Assembly: GCF_051857545.1 (NCBI RefSeq)
Contig: NZ_JBPZHB010000002.1
Span: 744,001-808,000 of the forward strand
DNA: 64,000 bases
Reading direction: 5' to 3'
Source of the DNA: Larkinella sp051857545
GTDB lineage: Bacteria; Bacteroidota; Bacteroidia; Cytophagales; Spirosomataceae
Shown: piece after piece, positions 18,876 through 28,126 of the stretch
How the letters are laid out: every line of letters begins with the position of its first letter
How positions within the stretch are numbered: position 1 is the stretch's first letter
Program-made: the position numbers and the translations under genes
The notes under the pieces: generated by a model
What the model was told of the DNA's origin: nothing
Seen by the model: only the letters and a program-made list of their open reading frames with translations
The model's database searches: none

Positions 18876-18968
18876 AATGAATATTAAATGTAAAATGATG
18901 AATGCTGAATGTAAAAGTGCGGGCACTGCATAGTTTTACAGTCAGCATTCATCATTTAATATTCAAGA
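18876..18968. repeat. Heptamer-built inverted repeat (element H2)
   Basis: From 18876 the left arm reads as six 7-bp units (AATGAAT, ATTAAAT, GTAAAAT, GATGAAT, GCTGAAT, GTAAAAG). The right arm, 18934-18968, is its complement except that one whole heptamer (GTAAAAT at 18890-18896) is missing. The loop is about 16 nt and GC-rich. It sits between the small hypothetical gene start and a gene relic. Confidence 0.85.
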
Positions 18969-18972
18969 GAAA

Positions 18973-19056
18973 TTAATTCCCCTCCGTCAGCCGGTTATAC
19001 TTTTTCAAAACCGCTTTCAACCGGTCGTGGGGCAGGCCGTAGTTCCGGTGCCAGTT
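18973..19056 (-). pseudogene. C-terminal gene relic (27 codons)
   Basis: The minus strand encodes NWHRNYGLPHDRLKAVLKK plus eight more residues and then TAA. It looks like the C-terminus of a genuine protein in composition and codon use, but a TAG lies directly upstream in frame at 19057-19059, and no upstream coding region continues. The source protein is not recognised. The rest of the gap up to 19138 holds nothing I can assign. Confidence 0.35.
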
Positions 19057-19138
19057 CTATTCAGGTCTTCATTTTATGGAAACCATTAAAACCGTTCTGT
19101 CGGTCAGGAATCATCTCTTGTACGGAATGTGTTGGCGC

Positions 19139-19170
19139 AAAAAGCGGGAGCAAACCGTCGCTTGCTCCCG
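19139..19170 (-). terminator. Intrinsic terminator of the GH9 cellulase gene
   Basis: On the minus strand GGGAGCAA pairs with TTGCTCCC around a short loop, followed by GCTTTTTG. It lies 24 bp beyond the cellulase stop codon. Confidence 0.75.
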
Positions 19171-19193
19171 TTCCGCAGGCAGTAGTCCGGTTC

Positions 19194-22100
19194 TTACTCG
19201 ACCACAACCTTTTTGGTGATTAGCGTCGTTTCGCCCTGCACCGAAATCAGGTAGTTGCCCGGCGCCAGTTGCCCCACCGGGAACGCATACGCCGTCGTCG
19301 AAACCGTCACCGGTCGTTGCCGAAGGATGCGCCCCTGCAAATCGGTCAGCTTCAACTCGACAGCCTCATTCGTCCGAAAACCGCTCAACGACACCATCAG
19401 GGTTGTTTGTTGCCGGTCGACCGGATTTGGATACACCTGCACCACCGGTTTGCCATCGGGTTCCGCCGTGGCCAGCCGGGCCGACGAAGCCGCTGAAAGC
19501 TGAAGATTGTCCACGTAGAAAACCGAGTTGGTCGCTCCACCCGTGTCCTGAAAATAGAGGTCTTTCAGGGTGGCCGGACTGCCCAGATTCGTGAGGGGAA
19601 TGGTCACCAGCGTCCAGGCGTTGGCCGTTGGCCGAACCGTGTAGCCCTGCGAACTGCTATTGAGCGTCACCTTGAACTGCTGCCCGCCCGTGGGGCCGCC
19701 GTGTACCCAGAACTGAAGCTGGGCATACGAAGCCAGCGGAACGGCGGGTTCGGGATGGAGGTATAAACCGCCCCAGCCCCCCGTATACTGCAACGCCAGC
19801 GATTTGCTGCCAGCTTTTACCGGGGTGCCGTTGGCGTAATTCCGCGAAATGCTCCACGACCAGTCGAGCCAGCCGGTTTTCAGGGCGTCGTCATAAATCA
19901 GCAAACCGCCCGGTGCGGGGTCCGGCGGTGGGGGCGTCGTGTTGCCGGACGAAACCAGGTGCAACTGATCGATGTAAACCGCAGCCTGAGCGGAATTCGT
20001 AACGTCCTGAATGAAAATATCCCGCAAAGTCGCCGGGTTTCCGAAGGCAGAGAAAGGCACCGTGACCAGGGTCCATTGGTTTGCTTTGGGCGTAAATTCA
20101 TACGATCCGCTGCTGTTGATCACCACTTGCATCCGCTGCCCGGCATTGGGGCCACCGTGTACCCAAAACTTTAGACTCGGGTACGTACTCAACGAAACTG
20201 CGGTTTCGGCATGGAGATACAAGGCTCCCCAGCCCGCCGTGTTCTGGAGAGAAAGCGATTTGGTTCCGCTGTAAACCGGCGAGGCCGCGTTGTAATTCCG
20301 GGTCATGCTCCAAGACCAGTCGACCCAGCCGGTTTTGAGCGCATCGTCATAAATCAGGAGTGAAGCCGGTTCCGGACCCGGATTGGTTCCCGTTACAGAC
20401 ACCACGGTCGTCGTCGTTGCCTGGCAGCCATTGCTTCCAACGGTCAGTGTATACGTTCCAGCGGCTGTGGTCGTGACGTTTGCGATGGACGGGTTTTGAA
20501 GGGTGCTGACAAACGCATTCGGCCCTTTCCAGCTATAACTCGCTCCGTTACCTGCCCCGGCGGCTGTCAGATTCAGTGTCTGACCAGCCACAACGGGGGT
20601 GTTGCTCGAAGCCGTCGCCGGGGGGAGGGCGTTGATTGTGACGGTGGTTGTCACCGTTTGCGCCGTTCCACCGGAAGGCGTTACGGTCAGCGAGTACGTC
20701 CCGGAAGCGGCTGTACCGGCATTGGGGAGGGTCGGATTTGCCACCGTCGCGGTAAAACCGTTCGGGCCGTTCCAGAGGAAAGTGGCTCCCGTCGGGGCGT
20801 TGGCCACGGCCAGACTGAGGGTTTGGCCGCTGCAAACCGGGCTGTTGCTCGACGCTGAAATCACCGGTGGGGGCGTTGTTCCGCCCGGATTGGTAAAATA
20901 CGCCACCAGAAATGTGTACCCCGCCTGGTTGTATATGGCTGGTTCCGTGATTTCCCACGAGGGTTCCGGGTAGCTGGTGTTCCAGTTGCGGTATGCCTTC
21001 ATGGCCGGTTGGTTTTTCGGAGGAGCCGACGAACCGCCGTAGTACACGTTGGGGCCACCCACCAGAAAACCGGGTGCCGGTCCGAATTGCGACGACGCCC
21101 CGTCGTAGCGCGCCGAACCATCTCGGAACCAACTGTGGTAAAACTCATCGACGCTGTTTTCAGCCCCGGCATTCGCGCCCCGGCTGCCCATGTTGCTGAG
21201 ATAGGTCCAGGAGAGCGGGTTGCGTCCGTGGAAATAATGCAGATACTCTTCTGCAATTTCCTGGTAGAGCGCATTTTTAGCCGGATTAACGTTCAGATCG
21301 ACCGCCAGTAGGGGAAGAATCGCCCACAGCGCCTTTTGCAAATTGGAGCCCCAGGAATAGTGGCCGGTCCACATGAAACCCAGGTAGGGGTCGCTTTTCT
21401 GCGTGTGGTACGATTCAAGGGGCCAGTCCATCGTACTTTTGAACTTGTCCCTGATCGCCGTGACAACGGCGGGCGTCGCGCCGGAAGCCTTGGCGTAGAC
21501 GTAGTAGGCCCGGTTGAGTTCCCAGCACAGCGACGCATCCAGATTGCCGTTCGAGAACGGATGAAAACCGTTTTCACTCGTGCCGTTTACGTCGTTGTAA
21601 TGGGCATCGAAATACGATTTGTATTTGGCGGTTCCGGTGGTGGCAAACAACTCGGCCGCTGCCGCAACCCGCCGGCGTTTGTCGTCGTTGGCGTTGGAAC
21701 CCGCATCGGCAGCCGCCGTTGAAGCGCCGTCGGTTCCCGAAGCGGGCAGCATCGTCGGGTTGGCTTCCAGGTAGGTCCAGGCTTTTTCCGAAGCCGCGCG
21801 CAGGGTGTTGACATAGCCCGGATACTGACCGCCGTAATTCCCGTACAGCCGGGCGGCATGGGCGGTGATGGCGGCAAAAGTGGCTGTCGACCAGGTGGTT
21901 ATGGCCGTGTAATACCGGGGTTGAACGTCCGTCGCCGGATCGTCAGAACCGTTGTCGTAGCTTGTCACCGTCACCCGGCTGTGAACCCCGCCGTTGTCGG
22001 CCTGCATCCGCAGCATCCAGTCCAGCTCCCACTTCAGCTCGTCCAGCAGGTCCGGAACGCCGTTGCCCGACTCCGGAATGTTGGTGTTGTCGGGAAAAGC

Positions 22101-22787
22101 CGCAGGCCGGAGTTCATAACCGACCATGAGGTTCCACATCGTGCTGCTCAGAAACGGGATGTACTTGTTGTAGTCCCCGGCATCATACCAGCCACCGGTC
22201 ACGTTCCGCTGCGTTCCGGCCTGGGCCGAGGTGGTGTACAAGAGAGCGTTGGCATCCTGCGTGTGGGCCGGGCCGTGGGTCCAGTTGCCGCCGTGCTGTG
22301 CCGGGATGGCCGTGCCGGATCGCTGGTAGTAAAACGTCCGGGTCGATGCCTTCAGAGCGGCCGCGTAGATGTCATCGCGCACCTCAAATTCGTACGAACG
22401 CAGGTTGTTCGCCGGGTCGTAAACGTAATACCGACCGGGCGTGGTCAGGCTCGAAAAATCGCCGTGCCACGCTTTGTCGCCCGAGTCGGTGTGGAGATTG
22501 CCGTTGTTCCAGATGGTTAAGTTTCCTGTCAAAACCGTCGAATTGTCAGACGAGCGACGAATCTGGAACTGACTGCCCGGCGTGTAGGGCGAGCCGTTGT
22601 TCTGGCCATTGACTGGGTTGGCAAACACGACGATTTTCTTCGCCGACGGTCGCCATCCGAATTGGTCGACGATGATCTGTTTGCTGATGGACTGGGCTCC
22701 GGCCACCGAAATGGCCAGCCATCCGGCAAAAAACCAGTGCAGTGAATACAGGAATCCGGTTCGAAAACGCTGATTTAGTTTCCTCAT
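19194..22787 (-). CDS. Secreted GH9 cellulase with Ig domains, duplicated binding module and T9SS tail
   Basis: The start at 22787 (MRKLNQRF) places a signal peptide at residues 1-31 and gives 1197 residues; the open frame extends 21 codons upstream, unlikely to be used. Domains in order are: an N-terminal cellulase Ig-like domain (about 32-115); the GH9 (alpha/alpha)6 catalytic domain (about 120-630) with the nucleophile/base pair in WYDAGDYN near 200, HGRNPLSW near 519 and acid Glu in EITEPAIYN near 614; two Ig/PKD-like domains (about 636-797); and two copies of a 130-residue module starting LLIYDDALKTGW (about 808 and 961), probably carbohydrate binding. The last 80 residues are a T9SS type A sorting tail (VYPNPVDR, LAPGNYLISVQ). 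It should hydrolyse beta-1,4-glucans at the cell surface or outside. Confidence 0.95.
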   Translation of the reverse strand: MRKLNQRFRTGFLYSLHWFFAGWLAISVAGAQSISKQIIVDQFGWRPSAKKIVVFANPVNGQNNGSPYTPGSQFQIRRSSDNSTVLTGNLTIWNNGNLHTDSGDKAWHGDFSSLTTPGRYYVYDPANNLRSYEFEVRDDIYAAALKASTRTFYYQRSGTAIPAQHGGNWTHGPAHTQDANALLYTTSAQAGTQRNVTGGWYDAGDYNKYIPFLSSTMWNLMVGYELRPAAFPDNTNIPESGNGVPDLLDELKWELDWMLRMQADNGGVHSRVTVTSYDNGSDDPATDVQPRYYTAITTWSTATFAAITAHAARLYGNYGGQYPGYVNTLRAASEKAWTYLEANPTMLPASGTDGASTAAADAGSNANDDKRRRVAAAAELFATTGTAKYKSYFDAHYNDVNGTSENGFHPFSNGNLDASLCWELNRAYYVYAKASGATPAVVTAIRDKFKSTMDWPLESYHTQKSDPYLGFMWTGHYSWGSNLQKALWAILPLLAVDLNVNPAKNALYQEIAEEYLHYFHGRNPLSWTYLSNMGSRGANAGAENSVDEFYHSWFRDGSARYDGASSQFGPAPGFLVGGPNVYYGGSSAPPKNQPAMKAYRNWNTSYPEPSWEITEPAIYNQAGYTFLVAYFTNPGGTTPPPVISASSNSPVCSGQTLSLAVANAPTGATFLWNGPNGFTATVANPTLPNAGTAASGTYSLTVTPSGGTAQTVTTTVTINALPPATASSNTPVVAGQTLNLTAAGAGNGASYSWKGPNAFVSTLQNPSIANVTTTAAGTYTLTVGSNGCQATTTTVVSVTGTNPGPEPASLLIYDDALKTGWVDWSWSMTRNYNAASPVYSGTKSLSLQNTAGWGALYLHAETAVSLSTYPSLKFWVHGGPNAGQRMQVVINSSGSYEFTPKANQWTLVTVPFSAFGNPATLRDIFIQDVTNSAQAAVYIDQLHLVSSGNTTPPPPDPAPGGLLIYDDALKTGWLDWSWSISRNYANGTPVKAGSKSLALQYTGGWGGLYLHPEPAVPLASYAQLQFWVHGGPTGGQQFKVTLNSSSQGYTVRPTANAWTLVTIPLTNLGSPATLKDLYFQDTGGATNSVFYVDNLQLSAASSARLATAEPDGKPVVQVYPNPVDRQQTTLMVSLSGFRTNEAVELKLTDLQGRILRQRPVTVSTTAYAFPVGQLAPGNYLISVQGETTLITKKVVVE

Positions 22788-22964
22788 GCTTTTGTTGTTT
22801 GGTGAATAAAAAGATTGAATCTGTAAAGTAGATTCCAAAACAACCATCACTCTAGAGGAAGCACGCTGAAGTGCACAATTCAGGCTTTCAATTGTCTATT
22901 TTACCGGCTCAGATCACGGGCGTGATTTTCTGATTGCCGGACAGGAATAGTGTATTGAAGAGAG

Positions 22965-23058
22965 TTCTATCGCAGAGTTAAGCGGAGTAAATCAGAGTTC
23001 AGCAGAGTTTTTTTTCTCTGATAAACTCTGATTTACTCCGCTTAACTCTGCGATAGAA
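22965..23058. repeat. Decamer-built inverted repeat (element H3)
   Basis: The arms 22965-22999 and 23024-23058 are perfect 35-bp complements. The left side reads as 10-bp units related to GCAGAGTTAA (GCGGAGTAAA, TCAGAGTTCA, GCAGAGTTTT). The loop contains eight T. It begins 7 bp beyond the stop of the permease/peptidase gene on the minus strand and probably ends its transcript. The remaining gap to the cellulase start holds only short palindromes. Confidence 0.9.
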
Positions 23059-23064
23059 TTTCTC

Positions 23065-26000
23065 TTAATCCACCGGCTTCACATTATCGTCCGACACCCG
23101 GTCGATCAGCTTGTTGTACGGATCGATACCGGCTTTGGCGGGTTTGCCTTTCACCACGAATTCCAGTTTATGAACCCCCGGCGCTAACCACTGCTTTTTC
23201 AGATAGAGCGGCACTTTTTCCGTCATGCCCTTCTTGTTTTTCGCATCAGCCGCAAAAATTCCGATCTCGATCAGGTCTTTGGCCTTGCCTACCCCGGTTT
23301 CCTTTCCCGCCTTGTCGTAGTACAGCTTTTTGGTCTGCACGGTCATCGTCACTTTGTACTGATCGTTTTTCAGCGGCTCGGCTTTGGCTTCCGTGATGCG
23401 GTTTTCGTAAAGAGAGATTTTTTCGAAATTGTCGGTCAGGAAGTAGTGCAGGGAGTCGGGCGTGGCGGCTTTGATGTAGCTATACCAGTCGCGGCTGGTG
23501 GTGAAAGGCGCTTTTTGCTGGAAGGCATCTTTCTCCACATAGTCCCGGAAGGCGCGGTTGAGCCGTTCTTCGCCGATGTAATCCTGCAAGGCAAACAGCA
23601 CCACCGAGCCTTTGTCGTACCAGACGTAGGCGCGCGTATCGTTGTCGAGCAGCGTTTCTTCAAACTTGTCTTCCGATGACCGCCCGCGCAAATACCGGTC
23701 GAGGCTGTATTTCAGACGCGACTGCATGATGTTGTCGCCGTAGGTCTTTTTCAGCACCATCAACGAGGCATATTCCGCCATCGACTCCGAAATCTGGTTG
23801 GCGCCCCGCGTGTTGCTCGGCATCACCTGATGTCCCCACCACTGGTGCGCCACTTCGTGCGCGGTCACGTAATAGGCATAGTCGGTTTTGTCGGGATCGC
23901 GGAAGTCGCCCACCCAGCCGAAACTCTCGGCATAGGGTACGGTATTCGGAAACGACTGCGCAAAACTGGCGTAGCGCGGAAACTCCATAATCCGCATTTG
24001 CCGGAACTGGTACGGGCTGAAATACTGGTTGTAATAATCCATCGATGCCTTCACCGAATTCACATACCGGTCGATGTTGCGGCCATGCGCCGGGTGGTGA
24101 TACACTTCGATGTTGACGGTTTTTCCATCCGGCCCTTTCCAGACATCGCGTTTGACGGCGTAACGGGCCGAACTGACGTTCATGAAATAGGCCATGGGCG
24201 CATCCATTTTGTACTGGTAATACTTGCGTCCGTTGGCCGACCATTCTTTTTGCAGATACCCCGGCATGATCGCAATCTGGTCGGGCGCGGTGCTAACGGT
24301 GCCTTCAAACGTAATCCAGTCGCCGTCCTGCGTAAACAGAAAATTGCTGCGGCCCCAGGTGTCGGTGTAGGGCGGCTGCTGGTATTGCTTGATGGGCAAA
24401 CCGAATTTTTTGCGGTATTTGTCGCTGGTCAGCTCTCCGTTGGGGGTATAGCCAAAAGTTGGAAAAATGCCCGTATCGAAAAACGTGCCGTTGTAGACCA
24501 GTTCCCGGTTTAAACCGCTGTTGGTGAATCCTTTGGGTTGGGCCGTGATTGTGATCTCCATGCGGGCTGTATCGCCGGGCTGGAGCGTTCGGGGCAGTTG
24601 ATAGATGTAATACCGGAAAACCGTGTCTTTCAGCAGGATTTTCGGGTCTTTGCCGTCGATCAACAGCGTTTTGGTTTTCGGATGATTGTATTCCGGTGAA
24701 CTGAACAGCAGGTGCAGCGAATCGAGCGGGCGGACGGTTTTGTTGACGATCGTGAAAATACCGTTGGCCGTTACGCGTCGTTCTTCCGGCACGAGGTCGA
24801 TTTTTACTTTTAAATCCGTGATTTTCGGGTGCGCGACCCGTTCGTAGCGGCTGTATTTTTTCTCGTATTCGGCCTGCAATTCCCGGGTTTCGTCGGCGGT
24901 CTGGTACTTGTTCAGAACACTGACGTTGTAGTAAATCCAGATGCCCGAACCCACAAAAATGAGCAGACTAACGACCAGGGCCGTCAGCGGCAAGCGGGTG
25001 AATCGCAGTTTGGCCAATCGCCAGCGGGTTTTCAGGTCGCCTTCCGAACCCCGGTTCCAGAACAAATTGCCGACGATCAACAGCGCAAAACCAAACGCCA
25101 GCCAATAGAGATTAAACCAGAGCAGCGGTTTCAGAAAATGCCCGAAACCGTTCATGTCCGAAATCCGGTAGCCGGGCGTGTAACTGTAGAAAAACAGGTT
25201 GTAGTCCAGTTCCGCAAAATTCCGCAGCGCGATCAGCACCACCCAGATTCCGATCGTGATGATGTGGCCCGTAAACTTGCTGTTGACCATAATGTGGACG
25301 AAAAAAGCCAGCATCAGCAGTTGCAGGTATTCGGGAAACTCGATCAGGTAGAGATCGGTAAAGTACTGGTTGAAGTCATACTGGAAATACCCTTTGACGG
25401 TTTGGTTCAATACACCACTGACAATCACCAGATTGACCAGCAGAAAACAGATGCCGGCCAGGGCCAGAAACTTCGATCCGTAGGTCACCCAGTTCGGGAC
25501 GGGCAGCGCGTCGGCAATGTTGTCGAACCGAACGGCTTTGTCGCGGTGAACGCTCTCGCCGGTGTAGAAAATAATGAGAATAAAGACAAACAGAATGTAA
25601 TCGAAGTCCTTTACCTCAATCATGTAATAGGTCGTTGGCAGCGAGCGCGTTCCCATAATCTGGTCGGCAAACCAGCCATCCAGAAACAGAAACAACACGC
25701 CCCCCATCAGAATGACCAGAAAATAAACGTCTTTGATGATGTTGCCGAATTCCAATTTCGTCAACCGGAACAGGTGGGTGAGATACGCCTTGGTGGAATA
25801 GATTTTCTCGGCCACGGGCAGCGTAGCGAGCGGTTTTACTTTTTCCGTAATCCCGTCGGCTTTCGATTTCTTACCCAGTTTGATGGCCAGAAACCGCTGA
25901 AAATCAAACCGAAAAACCGTATACAGCAGCGTCACCAAACCAATTCCGCCCCACAACAACCGGTTCAGCAGCACATTGCCTTCCAGCCCGGCGTGGAGTT

Positions 26001-26694
26001 CGTTCTGCTCGGCGGGTGTCCAGTATTTGGTCGCGTTCGTGAACGTATTAAGCGCAAACGGATCGAGCAGATCGACGATGTCCTTGTTTTCCAGATCCGA
26101 CGCCAGCGTAATGCCCAGCAAATACCCGATGAACAGCAGCAGACTCCCGGCATAGGTCACAAATACGTTGCGAGTCAGCGCCACCAGACTAAAAAACAGA
26201 CTTCCCGTGAAAAAGACCGTCGGAATTACGAAAACCAGCATCGGCTGCACGTAATCCCACAGCCGGATCGGGCCGTAGCGTTCCACGTTGTCGGCCAGGT
26301 TAAATACCGGCCCCAGCAATGATCCCAGCACAATACCGATGCAGGCACAGCTCATGATGGCAATCAGGATGAGAAACGAACCCAGATACCGCCCCAGCAG
26401 GTAGCCGCGTTCGCTGATGGGGTAGGAGAAGAAGTAGGAGCGGGTGTTGTGTTCGATGTCGCGGTAAACCGGCACGCCCATCACCGCCGAACTCATCATG
26501 GTGGCGAAAACACTCATGAGAATCAGCAGGTACGAAATGGCGTAAGGCGAGTTGACGTTCGCTTTTTCGGAAGCCGGGCCGTTGCCGTAAATCAGGATCA
26601 GGAAGGCGTATAAAAACAGGAGCAGGCCGTATAAATACGTGGCCGGACGCTTCAGCCGATAAGTTAGTTCAAAAGTAAAGATGTTCCAAAACAT
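23065..26694 (-). CDS. ABC transporter permease fused to M1 aminopeptidase
   Basis: The 1209-residue protein joins two functions. Residues 1 to about 580 hold two sets of about six membrane helices each, in the arrangement of ABC-2-type permeases (for example ATYLYGLLLFLYAFLILIYG near the start and LPLTALVVSLLIFVGSG near 570). Residues about 610-1209 form an M1-type peptidase domain, with the zinc motif HEVAHQWWGH near 944-953 and the third ligand Glu in ISESMAEYASL. The usual exopeptidase GAMEN motif is not evident; the region before HExxH reads MEFPRYASFAQSFPNTVPYAE, so substrate recognition may differ. Such fusions occur in Bacteroidota. The ATPase gene directly upstream on the same strand completes the transporter. 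Confidence 0.9.
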   Translation of the reverse strand: MFWNIFTFELTYRLKRPATYLYGLLLFLYAFLILIYGNGPASEKANVNSPYAISYLLILMSVFATMMSSAVMGVPVYRDIEHNTRSYFFSYPISERGYLLGRYLGSFLILIAIMSCACIGIVLGSLLGPVFNLADNVERYGPIRLWDYVQPMLVFVIPTVFFTGSLFFSLVALTRNVFVTYAGSLLLFIGYLLGITLASDLENKDIVDLLDPFALNTFTNATKYWTPAEQNELHAGLEGNVLLNRLLWGGIGLVTLLYTVFRFDFQRFLAIKLGKKSKADGITEKVKPLATLPVAEKIYSTKAYLTHLFRLTKLEFGNIIKDVYFLVILMGGVLFLFLDGWFADQIMGTRSLPTTYYMIEVKDFDYILFVFILIIFYTGESVHRDKAVRFDNIADALPVPNWVTYGSKFLALAGICFLLVNLVIVSGVLNQTVKGYFQYDFNQYFTDLYLIEFPEYLQLLMLAFFVHIMVNSKFTGHIITIGIWVVLIALRNFAELDYNLFFYSYTPGYRISDMNGFGHFLKPLLWFNLYWLAFGFALLIVGNLFWNRGSEGDLKTRWRLAKLRFTRLPLTALVVSLLIFVGSGIWIYYNVSVLNKYQTADETRELQAEYEKKYSRYERVAHPKITDLKVKIDLVPEERRVTANGIFTIVNKTVRPLDSLHLLFSSPEYNHPKTKTLLIDGKDPKILLKDTVFRYYIYQLPRTLQPGDTARMEITITAQPKGFTNSGLNRELVYNGTFFDTGIFPTFGYTPNGELTSDKYRKKFGLPIKQYQQPPYTDTWGRSNFLFTQDGDWITFEGTVSTAPDQIAIMPGYLQKEWSANGRKYYQYKMDAPMAYFMNVSSARYAVKRDVWKGPDGKTVNIEVYHHPAHGRNIDRYVNSVKASMDYYNQYFSPYQFRQMRIMEFPRYASFAQSFPNTVPYAESFGWVGDFRDPDKTDYAYYVTAHEVAHQWWGHQVMPSNTRGANQISESMAEYASLMVLKKTYGDNIMQSRLKYSLDRYLRGRSSEDKFEETLLDNDTRAYVWYDKGSVVLFALQDYIGEERLNRAFRDYVEKDAFQQKAPFTTSRDWYSYIKAATPDSLHYFLTDNFEKISLYENRITEAKAEPLKNDQYKVTMTVQTKKLYYDKAGKETGVGKAKDLIEIGIFAADAKNKKGMTEKVPLYLKKQWLAPGVHKLEFVVKGKPAKAGIDPYNKLIDRVSDDNVKPVD

Positions 26695-26697
26695 AAA

Positions 26698-26840
26698 GAG
26701 TTAGGAATTAAGAGTTAAGAATTAAGAGTTAGGAGTGAAGAGTTATGAGTTAAGACGGGGCTGCTTTTGCGTTGGCTAACGCGTTGTACTTTAATTTTTT
26801 AACTCTTAACTCATCACTCTTAACTCATCACTCCCAACTC
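26698..26840. repeat. Heptamer-built inverted repeat (element H4), overlapping a gene end
   Basis: The left side, 26698-26753, is eight consecutive 7-bp units related to GAGTTAA (GAATTAA, GAGTTAG, GAGTGAA, GAGTTAT). The right side, 26799-26840, is six units on the complementary pattern (TTAACTC, ATCACTC, CCAACTC). The loop contains TTGGCTAACGCGTT. The last three units lie inside the 3' end of the ABC ATPase gene and encode its final residues and stop. Confidence 0.9.
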
Positions 26841-27722
26841 CTGGTGGCTGGTGATTTTGGAGAAGTAGACGTCTTCCAGGTCGGCTTCGACGGGTTCAAA
26901 ACCGAGTTGCGGACTGTCGCTGTAAATGTGAATCTGGGTTCTTCCGCCCTTGAGTTGCGTCGAAATGACCTGGTGATTGGCCTTGTAATTGTCCAGTTCG
27001 GGTTTTTCGATGATTTTGCGCCAGATTTTTCCCTGAATGGCGGCCACGAGGTCAGCGGGGTGCCCCTGGGCGATGACGTTGCCGAGGCTGATGATGGCCA
27101 TGTCGGAGCAGAGGTTGGTGACGTCTTCCACGATGTGGGTGGAGAGAATGACGACGGTATTTTCACCGATTTCCGACAGCAGGTTGTGGAAACGGTTGCG
27201 CTCGGCGGGGTCCAGACCGGCGGTGGGTTCATCGACAATAATCAGGCTGGGGTTGCCAATCAGGGCCTGGGCAATGCCAAACCGCTGTTTCATCCCGCCC
27301 GAAAACGTGCCTAAATTTTTCTTTTTGACGTGCGCCAGATTCACTTTTTCGAGCAGCGCATCGACGATCAGTTTGCGTTCCCGGCTGTTGCTGATGCCCT
27401 TCAGGCTGGCAATGTGGTCGAGCATGGTTTCGGCCGACACTTTCGGATACACGCCAAATTCCTGCGGCAGATACCCCAGCACCCGCCGGATGCTGTCTTT
27501 CTGGCGAATCACATCGATGGTACCCAGGGGGGTGTCTTCCAGCAGAATCTGGCCGCTGTCGGCTTCCTGCAAAGTGGCGATGGTGCGCATCAGCGAAGAC
27601 TTGCCCGCGCCATTCGGCCCCAACAGCCCAAACATGCCCTGCGGGATGGTCAAGGTGACATCGTGCAGGGCTTTGACCCCATTTGAATAGGTCTTATTCA
27701 AATCCTGAATCGTAAGTTTCAT
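26820..27722 (-). CDS. ABC transporter ATP-binding protein
   Basis: The 300-residue ATPase shows Walker A GPNGAGKSS near residues 36-44, Q-loop LPQEFG, signature FSGGMKQR, Walker B LIIVDEPTAGLD and the switch His in STHIVED. It should power the permease/peptidase fusion encoded 125 bp downstream on the same strand. The C-terminal region after about residue 220 is an accessory domain ending at a DVYFSKI block. The final residues ELGVMS and the stop are encoded by heptamer repeat units of the intergenic element, so the native C-terminus seems to have been replaced or extended. Start at 27722 fits the family's MKLTIQDLNKTY beginning. Confidence 0.92.
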   Translation of the reverse strand: MKLTIQDLNKTYSNGVKALHDVTLTIPQGMFGLLGPNGAGKSSLMRTIATLQEADSGQILLEDTPLGTIDVIRQKDSIRRVLGYLPQEFGVYPKVSAETMLDHIASLKGISNSRERKLIVDALLEKVNLAHVKKKNLGTFSGGMKQRFGIAQALIGNPSLIIVDEPTAGLDPAERNRFHNLLSEIGENTVVILSTHIVEDVTNLCSDMAIISLGNVIAQGHPADLVAAIQGKIWRKIIEKPELDNYKANHQVISTQLKGGRTQIHIYSDSPQLGFEPVEADLEDVYFSKITSHQELGVMS

Positions 27723-28126
27723 TCCGGAAAAATTTTAGGTTATGTCGTTGAAAACCGGGTCGGTGGATAGGCTTTTCGAGTAGGCAGTAAGTATATCAAA
27801 TATTCGGCATTTTTCTGCCTGGGGTACCAAATCTTTCTACGCACTTTTTTGGTGAAATTACGTGTTTTGAGGCTTCAATAACCGAAATGATAGAAGTTTA
27901 AAAATGAACCAATTTATGATGATTTTATAATTATTCTGACAAAATAGGTTTGATTTTTAAGTAACAAGTAGGAATAATTATAAAAAGAATATAAATCTAC
28001 TTTCATTCGGAAATCATTTTGGAAATTTTGATTATTTTTGAAATAACGAAATTGGATTTGGCTTTATTCGGAAATAATAAAATCTCATCGTAGTTTAGTA
28101 CAAAAACTTACCAACTCTACGAAATC
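27723..28126. other. AT-rich divergent intergenic region
   Basis: This 404-bp gap separates the ABC ATPase from the exported aminotransferase. It contains no open frame of note. It is very AT-rich from about 27840 on and probably holds promoters for both directions. TAGTTTAG near 28092 resembles the Bacteroidota -7 element (TAnnTTTG), but no convincing -33 element can be paired with it by eye. Confidence 0.5.

Noticed and set aside
24829..26322. 497-codon plus-strand open frame
   Set aside because: It lies antisense to the membrane part of the permease/peptidase gene; the translation is Gln/Asn/Val-rich without recognisable motifs, as expected of a shadow of a conserved gene.
26698..26840. 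Insertion sequence or MITE with target-site duplication
   Set aside because: No transposase, no recognisable terminal repeat of a known element and no flanking direct duplication were seen; the internal 7-bp periodicity explains the structure better.
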